Notes under the pieces: generated by a model
Databases searched by the model: none
Seen by the model: the letters and a program-made list of their open reading frames with translations, nothing else
What the model was told of the DNA's origin: nothing
Shown here: in pieces, positions 20,907 through 32,086 of the stretch
Numbering within the stretch: position 1 is the first letter of the stretch
Layout: every line of letters begins with the position of its first letter
Position numbers and translations under genes: made by a program
Assembly (NCBI GenBank): GCA_039707655.1
Contig: CM077666.1
Location: 282,151,166 to 282,215,165, forward strand
Origin: Elymus sibiricus
Lineage: Eukaryota; Streptophyta; Magnoliopsida; Poales; Poaceae
Direction: 5' to 3'
DNA: 64,000 nt

Positions 20907-23870
20907 CCTGTAAAATACATGAAAGGTTATTCAACGACACAATTATGAATTTTTTTTAGTCCTTTTTGAACACCTTCTCATGTACAAAATGTTAAAACTT
21001 TGAATTATAAGCACAAAAAGGCCCGGAAAATACACAAAAATGACCAAATACGGTAAACCAGCCTGAAAAATTGTCAAATTTTGGACAGGATGCATTCTAG
21101 TGGATGCGATGATCGTAGAAAATAAATCGAGTTGGAAGGACCAAGGGAATATGGGTTCCCCTTCAAAACATGGCGACTTTGTTCCCGAACCATGAAACTC
21201 CATAGGTGATGGTCTGGTATATGAAGAGTGTGTATCACGACATTATCCATACCTCCTCAAATATTTACCGCATCATATTGAGGTCACGCCTAGGCACCAC
21301 ACGAGGAAACATGTTTTACAGGCATGTTTTCCTTTTTTCTAGAGTTATATAACAAATAAATGGCACATCTGTGGTTGCCTCTTCCCACGCATATCCTTTA
21401 AAAATTTATTAATTTCCTATAAAATACATGAAAGGTTATTCAACAACACAGTTACAAATTTTTTAGTCCTTTTTGAACACCTTTTCACGTACAGAACATT
21501 CGATTCTTTGAATTATAAGCACAAAAGGCCCGAAAAATAGACAAAAAAGGACTAAATATGATAAACCGGCCTGAAAAAATGTCAAATTTCAGACAGGGTG
21601 CATTCTAGTGGGTGCGATGATCGTAGAAAATAAATCAAGTTGGAAGGACCAAGGGAATATGGGTTCCCCTTCAAAACATGGCGACTTCGTTCTCGAACCA
21701 TGAAACTCCATAGGTGATGGTCTGGTATATGAAGAGTGTGTATCACGACATTATCCATACCTCCTCAAATATTTACCGCATCATATTGAGGTCATGCCTG
21801 GGCACCACACGAGGTAACATGTTTTTCAGGCATGTTTTCCATTTTTCTAGAGTTATATAACAAATAAACGACACATCTGTGGTTGCCTCTTCCCACTCAT
21901 ATCCTTTAAAATTCTATTAATTTCCTGTAAAATACATGAAACGTTATTCAACGACACAGTTACAAATTTTTTAGTCCTTTTTGAACACCTTTTCACATAC
22001 AGAATATTCGAACTTTGAATTATAAGCACAAAAGGCCCGAAAAATAGACAAAAAGGACTAAATACGGTAAACCAGCTTGAAAAAATGTCAAATTTTGGAC
22101 AGGATGCATTCTAGTGGGTGCGATGATCGTAGAAAATAAATCAAGTTGGAAGGACCAAGGGAATATGGGTTCCCCTTCAAAACATGGCGACTTCGTTCCC
22201 GAACCATGAAACTCCATAGGTGATGGTCTGGTATATGAAGAGTGTGTATCACGACATTATCCATAACTCCTCAAATATTTACCGCATCATATTGAGGTCA
22301 TGCCTAGTCACCACACGAGGTAACATGTTTTTCAGGCATGTTTTCCATTTTTCTAGAGTTATATAACAAATAAACGACACATCTGTGGTTGCCTCTTCCC
22401 ACGCATATCCTTTAAAATTCTATTAATTTCCTGTAAAATACATGAAAGGTTATTCAACGACACAGTTATGAATTTTTTAGTCCTTTTCGAACACCTTTTC
22501 ACGTGCAGAACGTTCGAACTTTGAATTATAAGCACAAAAGGCCAGAAAAATAGACAAAAAAGGACTAAATATGGTAAACCAGCCTGAAAAAATGTCAAAT
22601 TTCGGACAGGGTGCATTCTAGTGGGTGTGATGATCGTAGAAAATACATCAAGTTGGAAGGACCAAGGGAATATGGGTTCCCCTTCAAAACATGGCGACTT
22701 CGCTCCCCGAACCATGAAACTCCATAGGTAATGGTCCGATATATGAAGAGTTTGTATCACGATAGTATCCATACCCCCTCAAATATTTACCGCATCATAT
22801 TGAGATCATGCCTAGACACCACACGAGGTCACATGTTTTTTAGGCATGTTTTCCATTTTTCTAGAGTTATAAAACAAATAAACGACACATCTGTGGTTGC
22901 CTCTTCCCACGCATATCCTTTAAAATTCTATTAATTTCCTTTAAATACATGCAAAAGTTAGTCAACGGCACATTTACCGCATATAAAGAGTTTGTATAAA
23001 GAGTTTGTATCACGACATTTTTTGAACACCTTAGGTTCCCGAACCATGAAACTCCATAGGTGATGGTCCCGTATATAAAGAGTTTGTATCACGACATTAT
23101 CCATACCTCCTCAAATATTTACCGCATCATATTGTGGTCTTGCCTAAGCACCACACGAGGTAACATGTTTTTCAGGCATGTTTTCCATTTTTCTAGAGTT
23201 ACAAAATAAATAAACGACACATCTGTGGTTGCCTCTTCCCACACATATACTTCAAAATTCTATTAATTTCCTGTAAAATACATGAAAAGTTATTGAACGG
23301 CACAATTGCGAATTTTTTAGTCCTCTTTAACATGTACAGAATGTTCGAACTTTGAATTATAAGCACAAAAGGCCTAGAAAGTACACAAAAAGGACTAAAT
23401 ACGATTAACCAGCCTGAAAAATGTGAAATTTGGACGCGGTGCATTCTAGTGGGTATGGTGATTATAGAAAATAAATCGAGTTCAAAGGACAAAGGGAATA
23501 TGGGTTCCCTTCAAAACATGGCGATTTCGCACCCCAAACCATGAAACTCCATAGGTGATGGTCCGGTATACCTCCTCATATATCAAGACGTTTTCCATAC
23601 CTCCTCATATATTTACCGCATCATATTGAGGTCATGCCTGGGCACCACACGAGGTAACATTTTTTGAACACCTTTTCATGTACAAAATGTTCGAACTTGA
23701 ATTATAAGCAGTAAATGCCTAGAAAAGTACACAAAAATACTAAATATGGTAGACGAGCCTGAAAGAATGTGAAATTTGGACACGGTGCATTCTAGTGGGT
23801 ATGTTGATAGTAGAACCATAAAAATGGAGAAACGACCAAGGAAATATGGGTTTCCCTTGAAACTTTGTGA
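20907..23870. repeat. Tandem array of ~505-bp units, right part
   Basis: Resumes mid-unit after element A's TSD. Units are regular to about 22940, then a rearranged piece (22960-23040) duplicates short segments, and later units are truncated, for example landmark spacing of 341 bp between 23362 and 23703. The final unit decays near 23870, just before element C. The minus strand of several units carries a related short frame (KSPCFEGEPIFPWSF), which I treat as a by-product of the repeat. Confidence 0.85.
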
Positions 23871-23905
23871 TTTGTTCGGGCAAAAAGTGACATTGAGAAT
23901 GCCGT

Positions 23906-24812
23906 TGTCGGATTTCGGGCTCCGCAAAACCCTTAAGATTCGAACACAGGGGCGTGTGCGAAGATCCCCAGCAGCTTTGTCCAACCTAGCTCGCTACTCG
24001 ATGAACACAGCAACAAACTCGCACGATAACGAGGAAGAAGATGAACACGATAGTTTACCCAGGTTCGGGCCGCTGTGAAGCGTAATACCCTACTCCTGCT
24101 TTGGTGGATTGCCCCTCGAGGGGGTGGGGTGGATGAACTAGTACAACGTTTTAGAGCCTCACGAGGGCGCTCCGGAGGTGTCCGAGGCCCTCTACGACTC
24201 GGTGGTGGATAGGTGGTGGAATGGAATCTCTCCCTTCTCTACAGTGCAGCCTACCCTCTATATATAGCGGTGGCTTGGGTCCTCATCCCTTATCGCATTG
24301 GCAGGAAGGGATCCCACAACGGCCAATTTTGAAGGGGGACAGGTGTACATGCCCGCCCTGCCCAAAGGCGGTCTTCGCCTGCAAAGTAGCTATCGACGGA
24401 GCAGGGATGGGCTCAACGATGACATCCTCCCTGCGGGGCTGGTGGTTGTGGTCTCGTTGCACCGGAATGGAAACCTTCGGGGGTGCTTTGGGAACTCGCG
24501 TACGTCTCTGCTCCCTTTGCACCAAAGAGGAAACTGCACCGCCTGGCGCGCTGGCGCCTGCCTGTCCTTCCTTGCATCACTCTTGACTCCTAAGGCCGGG
24601 CCTTGCATAGAGATCTCCGCCGGCTCCGGAGGGGGTCTGAGGAGACACATCCCTTGCCAGTCTTGATGCCGTTCCTCCTCGCGAGGCTAAGGTCCTCGCG
24701 AGGGCCTTGCCTTGAATGGGGCCATGCCTGGCCGTGTTTGGTCGGTGAAGTGGGCCATGTCCTGGGCCGCAGGTAGGCAGGTCTGGGTACCCCCATTCCC
24801 AGAATGCCGATA
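23906..24812 (-). repeat. 3' LTR of element C
   Basis: 907 bp, plus-strand start TGTCGGATTTCGGGC, end CCGATA (expected CCGACA). It matches 32087-32994 with about 3-5% differences by eye in the first 200 bp. TATATATA at 24259-24266. Confidence 0.9.
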
Positions 24813-25119
24813 GTAGCCCCCGGGCCCAAGGCGCGCTCGAGTTGGCTTCCTGGCGAAGCCTTGAGGACGGCCCAAAGTGCCACGGGCCCTAAACGCCTGT
24901 GGGCCAGACTTTACACGTGTTGGAAGCCTGGGCGGCGACGTCCCCGCTCCCCGAGGGCGTCCGGACTCGCTCCCGGTCAAACTGACATGACTCCCGTATG
25001 CAGCGCTGACATCATGGCTCTTCCTTGAATGCCGCTGCTGCTTTGGGTCCCGTGGATGCGACCCTTCAGAGGCCGCACGCCCCTCGGAACGTGAGGGGGC
25101 GCCGGGCGGTCCTTGGCTG
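24813..25119 (+). other. Element C purine tract and antisense-gene upstream region
   Basis: Next to the LTR the minus strand reads GGGCCCGGGGGCTAC, the purine-rich tract. The rest is GC-rich DNA upstream of the TATA box at 25120 and may be the antisense gene's promoter. No gene is seen. Confidence 0.6.
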
Positions 25120-25127
25120 TATATAAA
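25120..25127 (+). promoter_or_regulatory. TATA box of element C antisense B3-type gene
   Basis: TATATAAA followed by TGG, about 80 bp upstream of the ATG at 25203. Sequence and spacing agree with the box at 44713-44720 in element E. Confidence 0.7.
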
Positions 25128-25202
25128 TGGGTGAGGGCGAGAAAGCCCTCCCCCATCTTCGTCTTCTTTGCTTCCTCACCTCTGAACCGTCACCTCCCAG
25201 TC

Positions 25203-26039
25203 ATGGCGTCGGTGAGGAAGTTCTCCACTGTCAAGATGGGAAAGGCTCCCGGGGAGGATCCCGCCGCTCCGCCGCCCCAGAGGGGCCACGGTCGCCCCTG
25301 GAAGTATGTCGTGACGCCGACGGCGGCTCCCGGCAGGCGCGGCCGTGCTTCTGCGCGCCCTGGGATCTCCATCAGCGGCCGTGGTGAGGCGTCATCTGAC
25401 GCGGATGGCCGCAGCGGCCGAAGCGGTGGCGACCGAGGTGGGAGTTCGGTGGTGACCACCCGACCGCCGCGCCCGCAGCTCCATTCGGCCGACACAGCCC
25501 AGGAGTTCGTGGTGTGGGTGGAGAGGCCGGAGGCCGCTTGGTTCTAGCTCCTGAACTTCGTCGCGAGGGCACTGCCAGCCGGAGGGCCTGCCGGCCTATA
25601 GCTGCTGGCCGACGGCTGTTGCAGTGCGGCGTCTTGGGTGGAGGTCGAGGTCACCCCCGGAGGCTACGTGTACCTGAACTGCGGGTGGCAAGCGTTCGCC
25701 CACGCCCGTGGTCTGAAGGGTAGGCGCACCCTCCACTTCAAGTATGACGGGGAGGCGACGCTCTTCGTCAACATCTTCGGGGGAGAGGGCGAGCGCCTGG
25801 GGTGCTGCCCGGAAGACGTCGGCCGTGGCGATCCTGGAGATGATCTTGCCCTTCATGATGGGCACTGCGCTTCCAGCAGCAGCGACACCCATGCCGAAGG
25901 AAGCCCAAGTGATAGCAACGACAGCAGCTACGACGCGCTGTCGCGCCGGCGCGCCCGGGCCTCGGGGGTAGCCAGCCGTTGTGGCGCCGCCCTTCTGCTC
26001 CAGGGGCGTCCGTCCCGGCGCGCTTCCTCGGGGCCGTGA
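25203..26039 (+). pseudogene. Antisense AT-hook/B3-type gene of element C, broken by two stops
   Basis: Antisense to the element. One frame from MASVRKFSTVKMGKAPGED to a stop ending at 26039, ~278 codons, broken by TAG at 25545-25547 and another about 50 bp later (near 25597), both inside the B3-like domain. Parallels with the intact E copy run throughout: GHGRPWKY where E has GRGRPRKY (here the AT-hook core is altered), AQEFVVWVE, GYVYLNCGWQAFAHARGL, LHFKYDG, FVNIFGGEG, then a Ser/Asp-rich segment. The B3 fold is a plant DNA-binding domain; the usual hallmarks GW..F.....GL and F.YDG...F...FG are visible. It sits between the end of pol and the 3' LTR, with its own TATA box. It is probably non-functional now. 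Confidence 0.75.
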
Positions 26040-27630
26040 AGGAAGAGGACACCTACTGAGGTGCCGGTGTGCCGTTTCCAGGGTTCCCGAGGCAGCATCC
26101 CCCGGGGGCTTTTCACTTTCTTTCTCCTCCTCTTCTTTTGTACCTGCAAACCAAGAACCAATGGAGGCCCTATGGGCGTGTAACGCACTCGGACGCCTGC
26201 CCCTCTTTATCAGTGTCTTTCGCATTTTATCAGTTGGAATTGCCCTCCAGTCATGGTTAGGATACTTAGCCTATCGTGCCATGGTAGGCTCCTAGGTCGT
26301 GGCGGTGTGGCTGTGGCGCTCGGAAGGCCCGTTCGCTCGGCGGCTTCTTCTTCTTGTGATTGAGGTAGTTTGGGAGCCCTATCGGCACTCTGTGTCTGTA
26401 GGTCCCAGTCCCGCACATTTCGCTACCATCACAAGGTACGGCCAGTTCACCTGGATGCTCCTCACAAGGCGAGGCCCCGACACCCTTGATGCCGACCAGA
26501 AACCAAGGACGGCATCAAGGGGCGAGTGGCTTTCCGACCGGTAAGGCACCTGAGGCGCGATGCTCAGGAGTCCCCTTCGACACTCAAGCAGCTCTACGTC
26601 AGCAGGTCCCTGTCCCGCACATTTCCCCACCACCGTTAGGTACGAATGGAAACCAAGGATGCACTTCACGGGGCGAGGCCTCGACACTTCTGATGCCGAC
26701 CAGAAACCAAGGATGACATCAGGGGGGCGAGTGGCCTTATGACCGGTAAGGCTCCTGAGGCGCGATGCTCAGGAGCCCCCTTAGACGCTCGAGCGGCTCC
26801 CGAGGGTTCTGCTTCCTGCCCTGGGAAGGGTGGCTTCTTGAGGCTTCCTGAGATTCTGAATTGTTGTTCGAGTAGCCCTACGTCGGCAGGTCCCAGTCCC
26901 GCGCATTTCCCCACCGCCGTTAGGTACGACCGGAAACCAAGGACGCACTTCACGGGGCGAGGCCCCGACACTCCTGATGCCGACCGAAAACCAAGGACGA
27001 CATCAGCGGGGTGAGTGGCCTTATGACCGGTAAGGCTCCTGAGGCGCGATGCTCAGGAGCCCCCTTAGATGCTCAAGCTGTCTAAAGAAAATTTTTGTTT
27101 CCTTTCCAAGGTGGCGCGTCGGGCCGTGAATGGAGCCCCCGGGCGAGTACGAGATGGAATGCGCCTGCTAACTCGGCCGTGAGTGCCATGCGAGGATCCG
27201 GGTGCCAAGGCCTTGGTGAGGTGTAAGCACCGTGCCCCCCATCCCCCGCTCATGAGGTACGAGGGGGACGGGAGCAGGCGAGTGCTTGACTCAGCGAAGA
27301 AGAAAGCAGCAAAAAACGGCAATGAAAACAAATCTTTGACCCTCTCTTTTAAAACGCGATTTGGAAAGACCCCGAGTTTAGTTTCATGCAAGTTGGCAAA
27401 TTCGAATAGGAGAAAGGCAAATAGCGGCCGCGTCCGGCACCTAGGCTAGTCTTCGTCTTCCCCCAGTGCTGAGCGTAGGGCATCCATGTTGCATGGGCAT
27501 AGCCATTGATGGGCAGTGTTGACTTCTCCGCCAGCTCTGGGCTGTGGCTGCCACATTGTGTGGGAGGAACCCCTCCGCGTCCTCGGGGGGCTCCGGGCGT
27601 ATACAGCCCGCTCATTATTACGTGAGAGTG
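26040..27630. other. Element C non-coding region between convergent genes
   Basis: Separates the 3' ends of the antisense gene (rightward) and pol (leftward). 26040-26400 resembles E's sequence after its B3-type gene, including ATGGAGG-CCCT-TGGG-like words. 26400-27070 is repetitive with hairpins. 27100-27440 shows no gene. 27440-27630 matches element A near 17280-17470. No convincing CDS. Confidence 0.7.
26400..27070. repeat. Tandem ~200-290-bp units with hairpins in element C
   Basis: Units carry a GTCCCAGTCCCGCACATTT word, a GACGCACTTCACGGGGCGAG word, and a hairpin GGCTCCTGAG-GCGCGATG-CTCAGGAGCC. Hairpins lie at 26545-26572 (arm mismatches), 26750-26777 (perfect) and 27034-27061 (perfect). 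Spacing is 205 and 284 bp because the last unit has an extra segment. The same words occur reversed in element A at 17700-18170. Confidence 0.85.
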
Positions 27631-28719
27631 TCACGGGTAGAACTTCCAGAGGTGCTGGATGTTCCAGGCGTTCTGGATGGGGACCCCGTCCTGAGTCTCC
27701 AGGCGCACGGATCCAGGCCTGGAGACATGAACGACCTTGAACGGGCCCTCCCACATGGGCGAGAGCTTGTGCAAGCCCTCCCTGGAGAGAACCCACCTCA
27801 GGACAAGGTCTCTGACTTCGAGGGTCCTGGAGCGGATGTTGCGGCAGTGGTAGCGCTGCAGCACTTGCTGATACCGTGCAGCTCGGAGCGAGGCCCGATG
27901 ACGTGCCTCCTCTCCAAGCACGAGGTCCGTTTCCCATGCAGCATCCTGACGCTCCTCGTCAAATGCCAAGACCCACGGGGACCAGTGCTTGATATCGTGG
28001 GGGAGGACGGCTTCGGCTCCGTAGATGAGGAAGAATGGGGTTTCGCCAGTGGGCTTGGTCGGGGTGGTACGGATGGACCACAACACCGACTGAAGCTCAT
28101 CGACCCAACCCCTTCCGCAAGTTTCGAGCTTCTTCTTGAAGCTCCTTGCCTTGAGGCCCCGCAGGACCTCCATGTTGGCGCGCTCCGCCTGGCCATTGCT
28201 CTGTGGATGGGCCACCGAGGCGTAACATATCTGCGTTCCAAGGTTAGCACAGTAGGTCTTGAAGAGGTTACTTGTGAACTACGAACCGTTGTCGGTGATG
28301 ATGCGGTTGGGGATGCCGAAGCAGCTCACGAGGCCCTTGATGAACTTGACGGCCGACCAGGCCAGGATGGTGCGGACAGGATCCACCTCTGCCCATTTGG
28401 TGAACTTGTCGATGGTGACGTAGAGGTCGCGGGTAAGGCCCCAGTATGTCCAGTCCCCAGACCGCAAAGGGCCAGAAGAGTGGAATGGTTTGGAGGCCCT
28501 GCACGGGTTGGTGGATCTGCTTGGCATGAAACTGGCAAGCCTTGCAAGACCAGACCAGCTCGATGGCGTCGTCAAGCGCCGAAGGCCAGTAGAAGCCCGA
28601 TCTGAATGCCTTCCTCGCAAGCGTGCGCGAAGAAGAGTGATGCCCGCAGTCTCCTCCATGGATGTCCGCCTGTAGTTCGCACCCCTGCTCCTTGGAGATG
28701 CACCGCAACGCGATGTCAT
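27631..28719 (-). pseudogene. Element C integrase remnant
   Basis: Minus-strand integrase in several frames. The zinc-binding part is in one frame (CKACQFHAKQIH). The core continues in another (FTKWAEVDPVRTI, FGIPNRIITDNGS), with the Q-T/N-G-Q-E type motif in AHPQSNGQAERANMEVLRG at about 28210, after another shift near 28260. The C-terminal part is open to the stop at 27631 (ending WNIQHLWKFYP). The frame shifts make it inactive. The family cuts and joins element DNA to the host genome. Confidence 0.85.
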
Positions 28720-31300
28720 TTGGGCGCCTTCGGTACAAGTCGCCGTCTTGCAAGCAGTAGGCTGTGGCTTGTCGGGCCACGCGCTCCGCGTCTTCCTCCA
28801 TCTCTGGTAACATGTCGTGAAGCAGGTACGCCCTGAACTCTTGCATCCAGCTTTCGGCCTGAGGCTCTAAGGCTAGGAGTAGTCGGCCTCCTGAAGCCTG
28901 ACCATAGTCTGGAGCCCCCGTGGGCGGCACTGGGGGGAGCTCCTGACTTTGCAATGCCACGTCTTCAGTAGGCGGTGCCGCGGAGGGTTTGAAGAGCCGC
29001 TCTTCGAAGACGCCCGGGTCCTGGGGCTCGCGGCGCGAAGCCCTCTTTGTGATGTCGTTGGCTTCTTTGTTCGCGCTGCGTGGAATGTGTTGCAGCTCCA
29101 AGCCCTGAAAACGTTTTTTGATCCTACGTACCTCCTCCAAATACGCCTCCATGTGCTCATCCTTGGGTGTGTACTCTTTGTTGGAGAAGTTGACGGGGAG
29201 CTGGGAGTCGCCCATGACGGTGAGGCACCGAACCCCCAAGGCTACCGCCGCCATGAGGCTGGCGATGAGGCCCTCGTACTCCGCGATGTTGTTGGAGACT
29301 TTCTCTCCATGCTGGAAACAGAGCTGCACGGCGTAGCTGAGCTTGTCTCCTGCCGGCAAAGTGAGCACGACCCCAGCTCCTGCTCCCTTGCGTGTGAAGG
29401 CTCCATCGAAATGCATGATCCATCCTTCGGGTGCCTCGTCACCTGGGCGAGTGAATGGCTCCCTTCCAGCCCCTGGTCCGGAGCATCTGTCCACTCCGCC
29501 ATGAAGTCCGCTAGGGCTGCCCCCTTGATGACCCTGGTCGTGCTGAACTCTATGTTGAAGGCCTGCAGCTCGATGTTCCATTCGGCGACTCTTCCTGCCG
29601 CGTTGGGGTTGCACAGGATCTTCTCCAAGGGGTAAGCGGAGACGACCTTGATGGGGTGCCCCTAGAAGTAATGACGTAGCTTCCTCGAAGCGACAAGGAG
29701 CGCTAGGAGGAGCTTCTGCTGCATGGGGTAGCGTGAACGAGCATCCCGCAGCACCGTGCTGACGTAGTACACCGGGTGTTCAACGAGCGTGAGGTCCCCT
29801 GTGATGTCCTGCCCGGTCATAGGCTCATGAGGCCCAGGCGTATCGGAGGCTGTTGGTGAGGAGGGAGCCTCGTGAGGGTCGAACGGTTCAGGGGCTGATG
29901 GAGTGGTTGGCCCTCAGGAGGAAGGAGCGCTTCAGGGATCGATGGAGCGGTGGCGGGCTGAAGTGCTCCGTCGCGAGGAGGAGCAGGCTCTTGAGGGTCC
30001 TGCAAGCCCCCTTGCCCCGCGCTTGGCGGCCCATCGATGCCTGCTGATACAGCGCATGTGCCGATCCGCTCCCTCCTGACCGCCACCAAAGTAGTGCTGG
30101 CGGAATGGGGGGTAACAGCCAGGTATAACAGCAGGGGCTCCCGAGGGCGAGGTGCCACCATCACCGGCAGACTCATGAGGTATTGCTTGAGTTACTCGAA
30201 GGCCGCGTCAGCCTCCGGGGTCCATTCGAAGGGGCCCTTCCTTTTCATGATCTTGAAGAACGGCAGGGCCCGCTCGCCGAGCTTGGAGATGAAACGCCCC
30301 AAGGAAGTCACACATCCCACCAATTTTTGCATTTCCTTGAGGGTCTGGGGCGCGCTCATCTTGTTTATGACCTTGACCTTATCCGGGTTTGCCTCGATCC
30401 CCCGGTGCGATACCAGGAAACCGAGCAGCTTGCCCGAGGGGACCCCAAAGACACATTTTTCAGGGTTGAGCTTCAGGTTTACTTCCCTCAGGCTAGCGAA
30501 TGTCTCCTCCAAGTCTTCCGCCAGGGTCTTGGCTGCCCTAGACTTGACCACGATGTCGTCGACGTAGGCTTCTGCATTCCTCCCGAGCTGCGGCCCAGGG
30601 CGATGTCCATCAGCCGCTGAAAGGTTGCCCCGGTGTTCCGCAGCCCGAAGGGCATGCACGTGTAGCAGAACACCCCGCATGAGGTGAGGAAGGCCGTCTT
30701 CTCGACGTCCTCCACCGCCATCTTGATCTCGTGGTAACCCGAGAAGGCATCCAGGAAGCACAGGAGGTCGCACTCCACAGTCGAGTCCACAATTTGGTCG
30801 ATGCGCGGTAGCGGGAACGGGTCTTGGGGGTAGGCTTTGTTGAGGCCCGTGAAGTCGACGCACATGCGCTCCTTCCCGCCCTTCTTCGGGACGACCACCG
30901 GGTTTGACACCCACTCCGGGTAACATACCTCCCGGATGACTCCTACCTCCTTGAGCTTGCCGACCTCCTGGGTGATGAACGCTTGCTTCTCGAGAGCCTG
31001 TCTTCTTGCTTTCTGCTTCATCGGACGTGCGTTCGGGCACACCATGAGGTGGTGCTCGATCACATCCCTGGGGACCCCCACCAGGTCGGAGGCGCTCCAT
31101 GCGAACGCGTCCTTCTTCGCCCGAAGGAAGGCCACCAACGCCTCCTCTTGATCTTGAGGCAAGCCAGCGCCGATAGTGAAGGTAGGGCCAGGGTTTCCTT
31201 CATCCACCAGCACTTGCTTCGTCTTCGCCCAACTCTGGGAGAACAGCTGCCTCTTCTTCACCGGCGCGACGTCGTGGAGAGCAACCCCGGGGTCTTCCAC
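28720..31300 (-). pseudogene. Element C reverse transcriptase and RNase H remnant
   Basis: 31300-30600 is open through the reverse transcriptase fingers and palm (ERMCVDFTGLNKAYPQDPFP, FLDAFSGYHEI, MPFGLRNTGATFQRLM). A frameshift near 30590 precedes the catalytic YVDD (EAYVDDIVVKS), which is in the next frame with the thumb (NPEKCVFGVPSGKLLGF). A stop at 30192-30194 and further shifts near 29640-29460 interrupt the connection domain. RNase H is open again from about 29440 (MHFDGAFTRKGAGAG, NIAEYEGLIA, GDSQL). Decayed but still full-length in outline, and typical of the Tat branch of Ty3/gypsy. Confidence 0.88.
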
Positions 31301-31412
31301 GGCCTGCGCGGCGGCTCCGGAACTGGTGCGCGCCGCGCCGCGGTCTTGTATGAGAGCTTGAGCATGTGGGACGTGTCCTTGACATCCCCTATGACGGTGA
31401 GGACGCCGCCGC

Positions 31413-32039
31413 TCACGAGCATCTTGATGACGTTGTAGCCTGGGTGCATTGCCGCCATGAACTGAGCGAGGGTGGGGTAGCCGAGTATTGTGTTGTACGG
31501 AAGGTGGATGTGAGCGACATCGAAGTCGACCTGCTCGGTGCGGAAGTTGGAGCGGGTGCCGAAGGTGATGGGGAGGCGCACCCGCCCCACGGGGATGACG
31601 GACCCCCCGAGAAGGGCCTTGAAGGCGCGAGCTGATCGCGGGGCAGTTGCAGGGCGTCGAAGGCGTCCACGGAGATGACGTTGAGGCTGGCGCCGCTGTC
31701 TATGAGGGTCTTGGAGACAGCGACGCCGCGTATGGTCGGCGTGCACATCATAGGAAGCGCCCCAGCGGCTGCCGTCGTCTTGGGGTGGTCGTTGGGGCCG
31801 AAGGTGATGTCGACCTCTGGCCACGCGCGGGGCTGCGCGGGCTCAGGCCGTGGCTGCACCACTCCTACATGGCATAGGAAGCGCTTGATATGTTGGCCGG
31901 AGGGTGGTGCCTGCGACCCGCCGAGGATGCAGGCGACCGTGGGGGCGGCCGAGCACATGCAAATGCCACCACGCGCCGGGGACTGGCCGCCATCGGGGAT
32001 CTGGCCCGCCATCGAGTTATCGAGTCGGGGCTTGGCCAT
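31413..32039 (-). pseudogene. Element C protease with truncated gag end
   Basis: A 208-codon minus-strand frame. A segment with DITFGPNDHPKT leads to the active-site motif TLIDSGASLNVISVDAF near residue 115. The tail is out of frame: the continuation toward the reverse transcriptase (31258-31824) is in a different frame. Only a short piece of gag's C-terminus could precede it, and no capsid or zinc knuckle is seen, so ~1.5 kb of gag is probably deleted between the primer site and here. Confidence 0.75.
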
Positions 32040-32068
32040 TGCCGTGAATGGGGAAGCTCCGACGCGCC

Positions 32069-32084
32069 CCTACCTGGCATGCCA
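32069..32084 (-). promoter_or_regulatory. Putative primer binding site of element C
   Basis: On the minus strand TGGCATGCCAGGTAGG starts two bases inside the 5' LTR end at 32087. It matches element A's site at 14 of 16 bases. tRNA not assigned. Confidence 0.55.
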
Positions 32085-32086
32085 AA

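Noticed and set aside
20943..22772. Minus-strand frames of 65-137 codons in the ~505-bp units as real genes
   Set aside because: They recur because the unit recurs, they end at varying places, and they have no recognised domain or promoter. Mentioned only as something to test.
28490..29635. Plus-strand frames opposite C's pol (for example 28949-29635) as genes
   Set aside because: Mirror frames of the RNase H/integrase region caused by GC-rich third positions; no start context or domain.
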